Assembly (NCBI GenBank): GCA_020636405.1
Contig: JACJXW010000010.1
Location: forward strand, 1 to 64,000
Length of the DNA: 64,000 nucleotides
Source of the DNA: Lewinellaceae bacterium
Lineage (GTDB): Bacteria; Bacteroidota; Bacteroidia; Chitinophagales; Saprospiraceae
Direction: 5' to 3'
Positions 1 to 9,832 of this stretch are shown in pieces. The notes below the pieces were generated by a model. The model did not search any database. It saw nothing but the letters and a program-made list of their open reading frames with translations, and had not been told where the DNA came from. Numbering within the stretch: the stretch's first letter is position 1; the number at the start of each line of letters is the position of its first letter. The position numbers and the translations under genes were made by a program.

Positions 1-367
1 CTTTGGCAAAACCCCGATCGTTGATGTACAGGCGCACCGGCACGATGGTATAACCCCGTTCTTTCACCTGTTTTTCCAGCTTGCGCAGCTGGCCGCGGCG
101 CATCAGTAGCTTTCGGATGCGGCGAGGTTCGTGGTTGAACTGGTTCCCGAAAGAGTATTCAGCGATAAACAAGCTTTTAATGTACAGCTCTCCTTTTTTG
201 AAATAACAGTATGCGTCGCGAAGGTTGGCGTTCCCCTTCCGGATGGATTTGATCTCAGTGCCGGCCAAAATGATGCCTGCCTCATAGGTGTCTATGAAGC
301 TGTATTCAAAGTCTGCCTTTCGGTTGACGATCTCTACCTTGTATTCGTTCTTCTTCCTGATGGCCAT
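1..367 (-). CDS. smpB: SsrA-binding protein SmpB (partial, 3' end outside window)
   Basis: SmpB binds tmRNA and delivers it to stalled ribosomes for trans-translation. The minus-strand frame begins with ATG at 367 and reads MAIRKKNEYKVEIVNRKADF, followed by the family motifs EAGIILAGTEIKSIR (about residues 29-43), NLRDAYC and LLMRRGQLRKLEKQVKERGY, and then LYINDRGFAK at the left edge. About 122 residues are visible; the usual length is about 150, so the basic C-terminal tail is missing because of the window edge and not because of truncation. The product is recognised with high certainty. Confidence 0.96.
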   Translation of the reverse strand, partial: MAIRKKNEYKVEIVNRKADFEYSFIDTYEAGIILAGTEIKSIRKGNANLRDAYCYFKKGELYIKSLFIAEYSFGNQFNHEPRRIRKLLMRRGQLRKLEKQVKERGYTIVPVRLYINDRGFAK

Positions 368-499
368 GGTGTATTCTTTTTGGCGCTATGAGGCCTTTGT
401 CGGTAATTGGTTTGTATACCAAACCCCTGCTCCCCAGGGCGCCCTAATCCAAACCCCTTCTGTGAAGGATAAGTTCGAATCAACGGTACAAATAATACG

Positions 500-814
500 C
501 TATTTCAGGCGGACCGCCGTGCCGTAGGCCAGTATCTCCGACGCCCCCTGCATGACCCCCGCTGTAGTAAATCGTACGTTGATGACCGCATCTGCGCCGA
601 CCTCCTCTGCATCGGCGATCATGCGGTCGATAGCCTGTTCGCGGGCATCGGCCATGAGGCGGGTATATTCATGGATCTCTCCGCCTACCAGGCTCTTGAG
701 GCCGGCAAAAATGTCGCGCCCCACGTTGCGGGCCCGAACGGTGCTGCCCCGGACGATGTCGAGCACCTCGACGATCTCGCGCCCGGGAATGAAGTCTGTG
801 GTTGTGATCAGCAT
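500..814 (-). CDS. YbjQ/UPF0145 family protein
   Basis: This 104-residue cytosolic protein matches the YbjQ (UPF0145, heavy-metal-binding-like) family along its whole length. It has MLITTTDFIPGREIVEVLDI at the N terminus, a central VRGSTVRARNVGRDIFAG, and the LMADAREQAIDRM and GADAVINVRF segments typical of the family. Proteins of this family assemble as small oligomeric rings, but the cellular role is not established. It stands alone between smpB and the dipeptidyl peptidase gene. There is no signal peptide or membrane segment. Confidence 0.88.
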   Translation of the reverse strand: MLITTTDFIPGREIVEVLDIVRGSTVRARNVGRDIFAGLKSLVGGEIHEYTRLMADAREQAIDRMIADAEEVGADAVINVRFTTAGVMQGASEILAYGTAVRLK

Positions 815-840
815 AGCGAATGATAAATTGCCCGTTAAAA

Positions 841-930
841 TTTATGATGTTTGATTTTTGATGTTCGATGTTTGATGTGCCGGGAAATCGAACATCAAAA
901 ATCACACATCGAAAATCGAAAATCAATATC
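841..930. repeat. Imperfect AATCGAAAATC/ACATCAAA-type repeat
   Basis: The short gap between the YbjQ gene and the dipeptidyl peptidase gene holds degenerate, partly inverted copies of words such as GATGTTTGATTTTTGATG and ACATCAAAAATC. The arms can pair into a long imperfect hairpin. Very similar words recur at 14589-14635. It may act as a bidirectional transcription end or be a dispersed low-complexity repeat; the function is unknown. Confidence 0.45.
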
Positions 931-934
931 CCCC

Positions 935-3223
935 TCACTCCTTCACCGGTGTCCGCTGGCGCTGCAGCTTTTCAGGGCTATCCGTTTTCAGGATCTCCTT
1001 ACCTTTTTTCGGTGCCTGGTTTTCCTTTCCGCCTTCCTTGAGTTTTTCGTTGAGGAAATCCGTCATCTTGGTGTACAAGTGCAGGCGGGTATTGCCCCCG
1101 TAGATACCGTGGTTGCGGTTGGGGTAGAAATAGGTTTCAAACTGTTTATTGGCGGCGACGAGTGCATTGACCATTTCGGCCGTGTTTTGAAAGTGTACAT
1201 TATCATCCCCCATGCCGTGAATGAGCAGGTAGTTGCCTTTCAGGCGGTCGGCAAAGTACACCGGAGAATTTTCTCTGTAGCCGTCCTCATTTTCCTCGTA
1301 GGTACGCATGAACCGTTCCGTGTAGATGGTGTCGTACCACTTCCAGTTGGTTACCGGGGCAACCGCGATGGCCGCCTTGAAGACGTCGTTGCCTTTCAGG
1401 ATACAAAGGGAGGACATATAACCGCCGTAGCTCCAGCCGAAGATGCCGATCCGGGAAGGGTCGGTATATTTTTGGCGGGCCAGGTATTTGGCGGCCTCGA
1501 TCTGGTCCATCGTTTCATAATGGCCAAGCTGCATATAGGTCATTTTCTTGAACTCTTCGCCGCGCCCGCCGGTGCCCCGGTTATCTACACAGGCCACCAG
1601 GTACCCCTGCTGGGCCAGCATCTGGTACCACCAGTAGTCGAAGCCCATCCAGTGATCCACCACTTCCTGGCTGCCAGGGCCGCCATACTGGGTCATAAAT
1701 ACCGGATACTGACGGTTTTCTTTAAAGTCGCGGGGCTTGATCATCCAGCCGTTCAACTCTACCCCATCGCTCGTTTTAAAGCTGAAGAACTCCACCGGTT
1801 GAGTTCCGTAGCTTTGCATCTTTTCCTTCAGCTTCAGGTTCTCCTCGATCACTCGCAAAGGCTTCCCTTTACGGTCATAGACCGTGTAGGTGGCAGGGCT
1901 GTTGGCAGTAGAATGCGTCACCACGTAGTAATCGTAAGTGCTGCTGAACTGGGCGCTGTTCCAGCCGGTAGCCCCGGCCAACACCTGCTTGTCCTTTCCG
2001 TCCAGGCCGATGCTGTACACCTGGCGCTCCAGGGGCGATTTTTCAGCGGCCTGGTAATAGAGCCGCCCGTTTTTTTCATCTACGCCGTAGAATGCGTCCA
2101 CTTCCCACTGGCCCTGAGTCACCTGGCGCACCTCGCGCCCTTTCATGGTATAGAGGTAGAGGTGTTTCCATCCATCCTTTTCGCTGGCCCAGATAAAGTG
2201 CTTGCCGTCTTCCAGGAATACCAGGTCATCGTAAAGCTCCTCGGAGATGTAGTATTTATTTTTTTCGTACAGCAACCGCTCGGTTTTGCCCGAAAGCGGA
2301 TCTGCCAGCAGCAGTTCCAGTTCGTTCTGATGGCGGTTGAGCCGGTATATGCAAAGCTGCTTCTCATTGGCCCACTTGACCCGGGGAATGTAGATGTCTT
2401 TCTCGGCGCCCAAATCCGCCTTCACCGCCTTTCCGGTAGAAAGGCTGTATACGTAGATATCTACTTTTGAATTGGCCTCTCCCACCTTCGGGTATTTGAA
2501 AGTAACGTACTCCGGATAGAGTTCATCGTGATAATTGGTCATGGTGAACTGCTTCACCTCACGCTCATCAAAACGATAGTATGCGATGTTCTGCCCGTCG
2601 GGGGACCAGAAGAACGCCTGTGCAAAAGACAGTTCCTCCTCGTACACCCAGTCGGTTGCGCCGTAAATGATCTTGTTGTACTCCCCGTCGGTAGTGAGTT
2701 GGGACAGGTTACCGGAAGGCAGGTCCTTCAGGTAGAGGTTATTATCGTACACGAAAGCCACCTTGTCCGCCTGGGGATTGAACGTGGCGTACATTTGCTT
2801 TCCACCGGGGAACAGCGCCGTAAGGCTCTGCGTAGATCGGTCGTATACATAAAAATTGGCGCGGGACGAGCGCCGGTAGATCGACTCCGATCCGGTTTCG
2901 ATGAGGATCTTCTTTTCGTCTTCGCTGAAAGTATACCCGTCGACACTACCGCTAAAATCCCCCGTTTCCTTGATAGAGGCCGGGTCGAAGATGGTATTGG
3001 CCAAGGTGCCGGTAGTAAAGTCGTACTGCAGTATTTTGTTGTCTTCCAGCCGGGTATAATGTTTTCCGTCCTTCAGGAAGTTGAATCCAGGCACCGAGCG
3101 GGGGAAAAATTCGTAGTTTTTCCAAATAGCTTCCAGGGTGATGTCCTGTGTTTGGGCAAAGCCCAGGCTCAGCATACCTGTAATAGCCAGGGCGATCAGT
3201 GTGATTCGTTTCATATCGGGCAT
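935..3223 (-). CDS. Dipeptidyl peptidase IV, S9B family, secreted
   Basis: This is a serine peptidase that removes X-Pro or X-Ala dipeptides from peptide N termini, probably in the periplasm. The 762-residue protein starts with a signal peptide (MKRITLIALAITGMLSLGFAQ after three extra residues; ATG at 3214 is an alternative start). A beta-propeller domain (about 50-480) carries the VYEEELSF glutamate motif used by DPP-IV to hold the substrate N terminus. An alpha/beta-hydrolase domain follows, with the nucleophile motif GWSYGGY (about residue 600) and the GMGDDNVHFQN and NRNHGI segments that supply Asp and His. The C-terminal 40 residues are lysine-rich and look like an unstructured tail. Length and motifs fit bacterial DPP-IV well. 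Confidence 0.93.
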   Translation of the reverse strand: MPDMKRITLIALAITGMLSLGFAQTQDITLEAIWKNYEFFPRSVPGFNFLKDGKHYTRLEDNKILQYDFTTGTLANTIFDPASIKETGDFSGSVDGYTFSEDEKKILIETGSESIYRRSSRANFYVYDRSTQSLTALFPGGKQMYATFNPQADKVAFVYDNNLYLKDLPSGNLSQLTTDGEYNKIIYGATDWVYEEELSFAQAFFWSPDGQNIAYYRFDEREVKQFTMTNYHDELYPEYVTFKYPKVGEANSKVDIYVYSLSTGKAVKADLGAEKDIYIPRVKWANEKQLCIYRLNRHQNELELLLADPLSGKTERLLYEKNKYYISEELYDDLVFLEDGKHFIWASEKDGWKHLYLYTMKGREVRQVTQGQWEVDAFYGVDEKNGRLYYQAAEKSPLERQVYSIGLDGKDKQVLAGATGWNSAQFSSTYDYYVVTHSTANSPATYTVYDRKGKPLRVIEENLKLKEKMQSYGTQPVEFFSFKTSDGVELNGWMIKPRDFKENRQYPVFMTQYGGPGSQEVVDHWMGFDYWWYQMLAQQGYLVACVDNRGTGGRGEEFKKMTYMQLGHYETMDQIEAAKYLARQKYTDPSRIGIFGWSYGGYMSSLCILKGNDVFKAAIAVAPVTNWKWYDTIYTERFMRTYEENEDGYRENSPVYFADRLKGNYLLIHGMGDDNVHFQNTAEMVNALVAANKQFETYFYPNRNHGIYGGNTRLHLYTKMTDFLNEKLKEGGKENQAPKKGKEILKTDSPEKLQRQRTPVKE

Positions 3224-3321
3224 TAATGGTTTTACTTTTTTGAGAGAAGGCTTTCCTGGTTATGGGAACCTAAAAAGCCCATAGTACGAAAATAGGAAAA
3301 ATGCGCTAACAAGGAACCGGT

Positions 3322-4806
3322 TTACTGGTTGAGTTCCTCCAGCCGTTCCTGGATGCGCTTCCACTCTTCGCGCTTGTTCACCATTACCGGCGGCGCAGCC
3401 TGCTCGCGGCAGTCCGTAATCGAACAACGTTCGCAGGTATTGTTCACTTCCCGGTACTGAATGGCGGGGTCTTCATAGAAGGCGACCTGTTCCCGCAGCT
3501 CATCGCTCATCAGCATACCTATGGTAACGCTCACGTTGCGGTTGGGCGTAGGGTAAGCCGGGCGGGCGATGGTCAGGCACAGATACTCATCATCTGTTCC
3601 AATGTAGCGCGAGCGCTGGGCGCGGACGAAGGTATCCACATATTTGCCTTCCTGTTGCATGTTGTGAAGGTCCTGCAACAAGGAGAGCGATACCAGCGGC
3701 GGCAATAGTGTTCAAACAGGGCGTTGCCATGCGGATGGTGGCGGCGGCTGAGGTGCAGCTCTTTATCGATCTCGAAGGTGTCCTTTTCCGGATCGTGGAT
3801 GAAACGCAGAAAGAACAATTTATTCATGCCGAAGAAGCGCGGCAGGATATTGGTCAGCCGGTGGTAAAACATCTCCGGGGTGGCGTCGTATTTCTTCATG
3901 ATGGTAAGAAAGGCCTCTCCGTCCCAGCGCTCTTTCTCAAAAAAGCCTTCATATCCTGAATGAAAGGATCACGGGGAATGTGGAGGGCTACCGAGAAATA
4001 GATGGCCTTACTGTGGTTGATCACTTCCTCAAAGGTACCAGTGCGCAGCAGGCTCGACGTATTACTACGTTCTCCGATGTTTAGAAAACCGAACCCCAGT
4101 TCTTTGCCAAACTGAAAGGCGCGTTGGTTGGGGTGAGTTTGCTGTTGAGTAGCAGGCGTTTTTCTTTGGGAAGAAAAACCGAGCGCAATTTCAGTAGCTC
4201 GGGGTAGGCATCCAGCCCGTCCTCTACGATCTCGTAGCCAAACCGCTCCTCCAGGATCTGCTTCAGCAGGGTACTGCTGATCGGGCTGGCTGGCAGGAAC
4301 CTCGTGCTGACGGATAAAATGCTCCACCGCCTGCTCAGCTCTTCGAAATAGTTGTTGTGCAGTTCCAGATAGGCGCGCAGCGCGCCGAAGTAGAAGTTCT
4401 CTTCCTTGAGCGCATAGTTGCGCGACAATTCCAGCAGTGTGGAAATGAAGGCTCCCACCCGCACCGGAGCGTTGGCGATGATCTCCACCACTTTAGACAG
4501 CTCGATGCCGAACAGGTCCAGCGGCAACTCGTTGAGAAAGTTGGATTGCAGCAACTCGCCCACCGGAGCAAGGCTTTTACTGAGCTCAGTGGAAACCAAT
4601 TGCTCATAGCCAACCCCCAAAGCATCGGTACCAGCGCCTTCAGCTTGTCTTCCTTCGGATATTTCTTCCCTTCTCGATCTCGTTCAGGTAGGATACAGAT
4701 AGGTGGGACGACTGGCTGAGGTCGGAAAAGGAAAGCCCCTGCCCTGCCGTAACTGCTTCACCTTCAGCCCAAAAAGTATTCGCTCGTTCTGTGTCTTTGC
4801 ACTCAT
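3322..4806 (-). pseudogene. XRE-family (ScfR/DUF2083-like) regulator, multiply frameshifted
   Basis: Consecutive fragments in all three minus frames join into one protein of about 490 residues. They run from an N-terminal helix-turn-helix (MSAKTQNERILFGLKVKQLR, then DLSQSSHLSVSYLNEIEKG), through an ImmA/IrrE-like middle (KELGFGFLNIGERSNT), to a C-terminal cysteine motif (CERCSITDCREQAAPP) typical of DUF2083 short-chain fatty acyl regulators related to RamB and MccR. I count at least seven small indels, near 4737, 4665, 4630, 4335, 4290, 4125 and 3945, with another near 3690. Several fall in homopolymers. Because every fragment still reads as conserved protein, sequencing error is more likely than gene decay. 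An intact version would be a DNA-binding regulator of acyl-CoA metabolism. Confidence 0.75.
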
Positions 4807-5097
4807 AAGTGCGCTAAAATAATGGAATTTAGCGAATTTTCGCGGAAAGTTTTCCTTCTTTGACAATTCCTGTGGACAGTGCCTAATGCCAAAGGGAAAG
4901 AACACGCCGGCATTGTTTACACTCCGCAGGGAACAAGTATTGGCGCCATTGTTAGATAGTACGGAGTTAATCCACTACGTGTTTTCCCCAAAGACATGCA
5001 CAACCACGTTGAATTCCTCTGATCTTCGTATTTTTCCTACCTAATCGTCGAAACCGACAACTTATTTTTTGAGGTTTACTCAATCGTACCCGACAAC
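4807..5097. other. Divergent intergenic region
   Basis: This 291-bp gap separates the starts of the XRE-type regulator (leftward) and the MutS-like gene (rightward), so it must hold two promoters. I see AT-rich stretches but no convincing TAnnTTTG box. No RNA gene or ORF is supported here. Confidence 0.4.
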
Positions 5098-6904
5098 ATG
5101 AAACAACAATACCTCGAACGCGCCGGGGCTTTCGAAACGACAGCCGAGGCGCTCAAAAAAAAGTACAACCAATTCGCACTGGTGCGCCTGTCGCTGTTCA
5201 TCACTGCCGTGGGGGTGGTATATACCTCTGGACGGGCGTGCACGAGCTGGTGGCGCCGTTTTTACCCTGGTATTCCTCTATGTCTTTTACCGTTTCATCC
5301 TGTGGCACCAGGATATACAAAAACAGCAAAAGCACCACTCCAACCTGGCAACCGTCAACCGCCTGGAAGCAGGAGTACTGAGCCATGAGTATACCGCATT
5401 CAAAATGGTAAGGAGTTTACCGGTACCGAACACCCCTACTCTCTGGACCTCGACCTTTTCGGCGGCTACTCTTTTTCCAGTACCTCAACCGGGCAGGCAC
5501 CGCATTGGGCAGGGGCCGCCTGGTACCACTTCCTGTGCGTACCGGTAGATGCAGCCGTCATTCAACAGCGGCAGCCTTACCATCGCCGAGCTGAAAGAAA
5601 TGCTCGACTGGCGGCAGCACTTCCGGTATACAGCCTCGAAACGGAAGACAGCCCGGTACCATATCCAGCTGCTGAAGCGGTGGCTGGAAGAACCCCCATT
5701 CGTCAGCAACCGACGCTGGCTGGTAGCCGCGCTGTATCTGTCCCCTTCTGGTACCGCAGCGGGGCTGGTGCTGTTCATCCTTTACCTCCCCTGGTATGTG
5801 GTACTATCCTTTTCCTGTTGCCCCCCGGTATACTCAAACAGACGAAAGAGCAGGTAGACAAAGCCCACATCCAGACCACCCATGCCGAAAAAAACACACC
5901 ATTATGCGCGCCTGCTGCGCCATATCGAGGGGCAGGCATTCGAAACGCCGATGCTCCAGAACCTCCACCGGATACTGGAACTGCCGGATGGCAAACTGGT
6001 ATCCGATGCCATTCACCGCCTTTCCTACATCATCGGGCAACTTAATGTGCGGTACAACTTCTTCGCCATCTTCCTCAACCTGGGAGGTATATGGGACCTG
6101 CAGTGGGTTTACCGCCTGGAGCGCTGGAAGTACCGCCTCAAAACGCAACTCCCTCAATGGTTCGATACCATCGCCGAATTCGAGGCTTTGAGCAGCTTCG
6201 GAAACCTTTATTTCAACAATCCCGAATGGGCCTTCCCTACCATCCATGATGCGCCCCGCCTGGAAGGAGAGGCTTTGGCTCACCCCTTATTCACCGCGAT
6301 AAGCGGGTAAGCAACGATATCGTTGTTCCCACCGATGCACATCAAGCTGGTTACCGGCTCCAATATGGCGGGGAAAAGCACTTTCCTGCGTACTGTAGGC
6401 ATCAATATCGTGCTGGCCATGGCCGGAGCCCCAGCCTGTGCCCGCCGCCTGGCCCTGCCGCCCATTCAGGTGTATACCAGCATGCGCACCCAGGACGCGC
6501 TGCACGAAAGCACCTCCTCCTTCTACGCCGAACTCAAACGCTTAAAGCTCATTATTGAAGCGGTAGAAGCCAGTGCCGATAAGCAGCCTCCCCTGCCCCA
6601 GGCCTTCTTCCTGCTCGATGAGATCCTCAAGGGCACCAACTCCAACGACCGCCATACCGGTTCCAAGGCCCTGATCAAACAGCTGATCCGCAGCCGGGGC
6701 TCCGGCATCATCGCTACTCACGACCTGGAGCTGGGGCAACTGGAAGCCCAGGCCGGCGGCGCCGTCGAAAACCTGCGCATCGAAGTGGAAATTAAAGACG
6801 GGAAACTGTATTTTGACTACAAACTGAAGAAGGGCGTCAGCCAGAGTTTCAATGCCACTCTGCTGATGAAACAAATGGGCATCAAGATCGAAGAAGAAGC
6901 ATGA
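5098..6904 (+). pseudogene. Membrane-anchored MutS-like ATPase, multiply frameshifted
   Basis: Fragments in all three plus frames join into one MutS-family protein of about 600 residues. The N-terminal part has hydrophobic segments after MKQQYLERAGAFETTAEALK, with a second membrane pair around 5700-5830. A MutS lever/connector-like helical region follows, then an intact ATPase from about 6330: Walker A LVTGSNMAGKSTFLRT, the ST/DE segment TQDALHESTSSFYAEL, Walker B AFFLLDEILKGTNSNDR and GIIATHDLELG. It lacks the mismatch-recognition domain I of MutS1, so classical mismatch binding is not expected. About eight to nine small indels break the frame between about 5215 and 6330, several in T or A runs. 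From 6330 on the frame is clean. The stop overlaps the next ATG by four bases. Confidence 0.8.
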
Positions 6905-8919
6905 AGGCCTACAACCTGCAAACTGCTCTGGCGCACCGGGAAGAGGTAACGGAATTGCACCTGCACAATTGCCGGCTGGATGCCCTGCCTCCTGTCGTTT
7001 TCGGAATGCCTGAGCTGCGGAAACTGGATGTAAGCGTCAATATGATCCGTGAGATCCCCCGCCAGATCGGACAGCTGAAAAACCTGCGCAGCCTGTCCTT
7101 GAGCTTCAACCAGATCACAGAGCTACCGCCCCAGCTTTTCGAACTGCGCCAACTCACCGAACTCAACCTCAGCAATAACCAGATCAAGGCCCTGCCACCG
7201 GCTATCGGGCGGCTGGAAAAGCTCCAGTCCCTGCGCCTGGCAGGCAATGCCCTGGAAGAACTGCCGCCGGAGATCGGCCTGCTCACTCAGCTAATCCTCC
7301 TGGATATTCAGAAGAACCAGGTCAAACGGCTACCGCCCCAATTGTCCGGGCTAAAAAAACTGCGCCAGCTTCACACCGCTCACAACCGCATCGGACGGCT
7401 GCCCAAAGCGCTTTTCCAACTCACCACGCTCGACCTGCTGGACCTCAGCCACAACCGCCTGCGCACCCTGCCGCCAGCCATCGAGCAACTCCAGGTGCTT
7501 ACCGAACTCAACCTGGGCGGCAACCTCCTGGAATCGATCCCGGATAATATCGCCAACCTGACGGTCCTGCGCCGCCTGCTCCTCGGCAGGAACAAGATCA
7601 CCGCTATTCCTGAATCGATCAGCCGGCTGCAATGGCTGGCCACATTATCCCTGGAAAAGAACAAGATCGCTGCAATCCCCAAAGAGATCGGGCAGTGCCG
7701 GCGCCTGGAGGCCTTATACCTCAGTAACAATCAATTGTCGGAACTGCCCGTTTCTATCGGAAACCTCGACGCTTTATCGCATTTATACCTCGACGGAAAC
7801 CGTTTTGACAGCCTGCCCTCCCTGCCCTCGCGGATAAAGTGGCTGTCGATCCGCGGCAATCAATTCACCGAACTCCCGGCCACCCTTCCACACCTGTACA
7901 ACCTGCAGGTGCTGAATGCAGAAAAGAACCAACTCACCGGCCTGCCGGAGGGGCTTCGGCAGTTGTATCACCTTCAAAGGCTCTGGCTTGACGGCAACCC
8001 CATACCCGACCTGCCGCAGCCGTTGTTCTTCCTGTCGGCGCTGGAAGACCTCAAAGGCCCCGGCGATGCCAACGCCCGGCGCAAGCTATTGCGGTTTCTA
8101 AAGCTCTGCCGTTCCCGCGAAGTACCGGGCCGGTTGAGGCTGGTGGTCTACAACGTGATGGAGGAGGATAGCTCCCGGTTAAAGGAATTTCCAGCCGCTT
8201 TGCTTTTGGAGGCTTTGTCCATCGGTATGTCCAACGTGGCTTATCCCATCCGCAAACACCTGCTGGAAGAACGCAACGGCATACAGCAGATCTTGCCGCC
8301 CTATGAAGGGAAGCGGATTTTCCTGCTGGGAGAAACCGGCTTCGAACCGCATCGCCTCCGGCCGCAACTGGAAAATTTGGGTATGGAACTCACCGACGAC
8401 CCCGGGCAGGAGGCAGATTACCTGGTCCTTGGCCGTCTGCTGCACGCTATGCAGGCCAGGGCACCCTTTGGTTACGGAGCGCTACTCTCCCGCCGCTCCC
8501 TGGCCTCATTCCTCAACCGGGAAATGGGCCGAACCTTCGCCCTGGACCCCACTCACCAGCAACTGAGCAACCTGCGCCTGATGATCTTCAGCCCGGAACG
8601 TGCACAGCGGAAACTCGCCCTGCAACTGCTCAAAACCAACGGAGTGCCCCCGCAACTGCTGACCGACCTGTTCCTCGCCTGGAAATTGGGTTATGGAGAT
8701 CGGAATACCCTCGAACGGCTATTGCTGCAAAACACTTCCGAGGAAGCCCTCCGCGCCATGTACCTCACCGGTGGGCTCACCGGGCGTACTTCGGAAGCAG
8801 CCCTCACCACCAATATCATCAAATACACGGAAGACAATGAGTTCGACGGCATGCGCATTGCCCAGTTCCTGAATGAGCTGTACGGAACGGCAAGATTCTA
8901 CCTGAAAAAATTCGGCTAG
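6901..8919 (+). CDS. Leucine-rich-repeat protein with BRCT-like C-terminal segment
   Basis: The 672-residue protein has no signal peptide or membrane segment. Residues about 15-390 form roughly 16 leucine-rich repeats of about 23 residues with the pattern LxxLxLxxNxLxxLPxxIxxL, which build a protein-binding solenoid. Residues about 470-550 (beginning GKRIFLLGETGF, with LGMELTD and ADYLVLGR) resemble the fold signature of a BRCT domain; this is my reading and is unconfirmed. The last 110 residues are helical and HEAT-like. Its ATG overlaps the stop of the MutS-like gene (ATGA), which implies translational coupling and a shared task. The partner of the LRR surface is unknown. Confidence 0.85.
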   Translation: MKAYNLQTALAHREEVTELHLHNCRLDALPPVVFGMPELRKLDVSVNMIREIPRQIGQLKNLRSLSLSFNQITELPPQLFELRQLTELNLSNNQIKALPPAIGRLEKLQSLRLAGNALEELPPEIGLLTQLILLDIQKNQVKRLPPQLSGLKKLRQLHTAHNRIGRLPKALFQLTTLDLLDLSHNRLRTLPPAIEQLQVLTELNLGGNLLESIPDNIANLTVLRRLLLGRNKITAIPESISRLQWLATLSLEKNKIAAIPKEIGQCRRLEALYLSNNQLSELPVSIGNLDALSHLYLDGNRFDSLPSLPSRIKWLSIRGNQFTELPATLPHLYNLQVLNAEKNQLTGLPEGLRQLYHLQRLWLDGNPIPDLPQPLFFLSALEDLKGPGDANARRKLLRFLKLCRSREVPGRLRLVVYNVMEEDSSRLKEFPAALLLEALSIGMSNVAYPIRKHLLEERNGIQQILPPYEGKRIFLLGETGFEPHRLRPQLENLGMELTDDPGQEADYLVLGRLLHAMQARAPFGYGALLSRRSLASFLNREMGRTFALDPTHQQLSNLRLMIFSPERAQRKLALQLLKTNGVPPQLLTDLFLAWKLGYGDRNTLERLLLQNTSEEALRAMYLTGGLTGRTSEAALTTNIIKYTEDNEFDGMRIAQFLNELYGTARFYLKKFG

Positions 8920-8969
8920 CCACATCCTTCCCTGTGACGGCAATCACTGACCTGCCTTCCCCGGCAGCT

Positions 8970-8977
8970 TATCTTTG
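8970..8977 (+). promoter_or_regulatory. Bacteroidota -7 box upstream of peroxiredoxin
   Basis: TATCTTTG followed by CA matches the TAnnTTTG consensus of the primary sigma factor of Bacteroidota and lies about 115 bp upstream of the peroxiredoxin start. No clear -33 TTTG is seen at the standard distance. Confidence 0.5.
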
Positions 8978-9092
8978 CACTGTCTTTAAGGCCAAGCATT
9001 TTCAGCAGGGCGGCATGCTACTGTCCCAGACGACAGCTGCGCTACCTGCGCTCCGGCCTGTCCTCTTTTACCAACCAAACAACAGATAAAAA

Positions 9093-9755
9093 ATGGAAGA
9101 GCAGCAAGTAAAATTCATGCCCCGCATCGGTGACAAAGCTCCTGACTTCGAAGCCATCACTACCACCGGCAACCTGAAATTCTCCGATTACAACAAGAAC
9201 AGTTGGGTCGTCCTCTTTTCCCACCCCGCCGACTTCACGCCGGTCTGTACTACGGAAATGAGCGCTTTTGCCGAAGAAAAAAGCTTCTTTGCCCAGCGCA
9301 ATACCAAGCTCATGGGCCTGAGCATCGACAGCATTCACTCCCATCTGGCCTGGGTGAACAACGTCAAAGAAAAGACCGGTGTTTATTTCAGCTTCCCCAT
9401 CATTGCCGACCTGGATATGAAGGTCTCCAAACTGTACGGAATGCTGCATGACAATGAGAGTTCGACCGCAGCTGTTAGAGCCGTCTTTTTCATCGACCCG
9501 AAGGGAACCATCCGCCTCATCATGTATTACCCGCTCAATGTAGGCCGGAATATGGAGGAGATCAAGCGCGCACTGGTTGCCCTGCAAACCGCCGATGAAT
9601 GCAAATGTGCCCTGCCGGTCAACTGGAAAGTGGGAGAAAAGGCCATTGTGCCCCCCCCGAAAACACTGGAGGAAATGGAGGAGCGCATCAACAACACCGA
9701 GTACGAAATGATCGATTTCTATCTGGCAAAGAAGGAGATCGGCGTCCTCGTATAA
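9093..9755 (+). CDS. Peroxiredoxin, 1-Cys Prx6-type
   Basis: This cytosolic thiol peroxidase reduces hydrogen peroxide and organic peroxides. The 220-residue protein carries the peroxidatic motif HPADFTPVCTTEM (Cys about residue 50) and the Prx6-type LSIDSIHSHLAWV and DLDMKVSKLYGM segments. The long C-terminal domain (PVNWKVGEKAIVPPPKTLEE) distinguishes Prx6 from AhpC. A cysteine pair CKCALP sits near residue 171. It has its own -7 box and a following hairpin terminator, so it is probably monocistronic. Confidence 0.95.
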   Translation: MEEQQVKFMPRIGDKAPDFEAITTTGNLKFSDYNKNSWVVLFSHPADFTPVCTTEMSAFAEEKSFFAQRNTKLMGLSIDSIHSHLAWVNNVKEKTGVYFSFPIIADLDMKVSKLYGMLHDNESSTAAVRAVFFIDPKGTIRLIMYYPLNVGRNMEEIKRALVALQTADECKCALPVNWKVGEKAIVPPPKTLEEMEERINNTEYEMIDFYLAKKEIGVLV

Positions 9756-9799
9756 AAAAACGAGCCGCGATTTGCACTCGGATCTGATTTGCTGACCAT

Positions 9800-9832
9800 A
9801 GCCTGGCGCCATGCGCCGGGCTATTCTTTTGG
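9800..9832 (+). terminator. Rho-independent terminator after peroxiredoxin
   Basis: The arms AGCCTGGCGC (9800-9809) and GCGCCGGGCT (9813-9822) pair with one G-T wobble around a 3-nt loop and are followed by ATTCTTTT. The position 45 bp after the peroxiredoxin stop fits a terminator. Confidence 0.75.

Noticed and set aside
455..500. GTTCGAATC T-loop-like word suggesting a tRNA
   Set aside because: The flanking bases do not pair into a T stem, and no acceptor or anticodon arm can be drawn.
851..2470. Long plus-strand ORF (539 aa) opposite the dipeptidyl peptidase gene
   Set aside because: It is the antisense shadow of a well-supported DPP-IV gene; its composition is not protein-like and no motif is seen.
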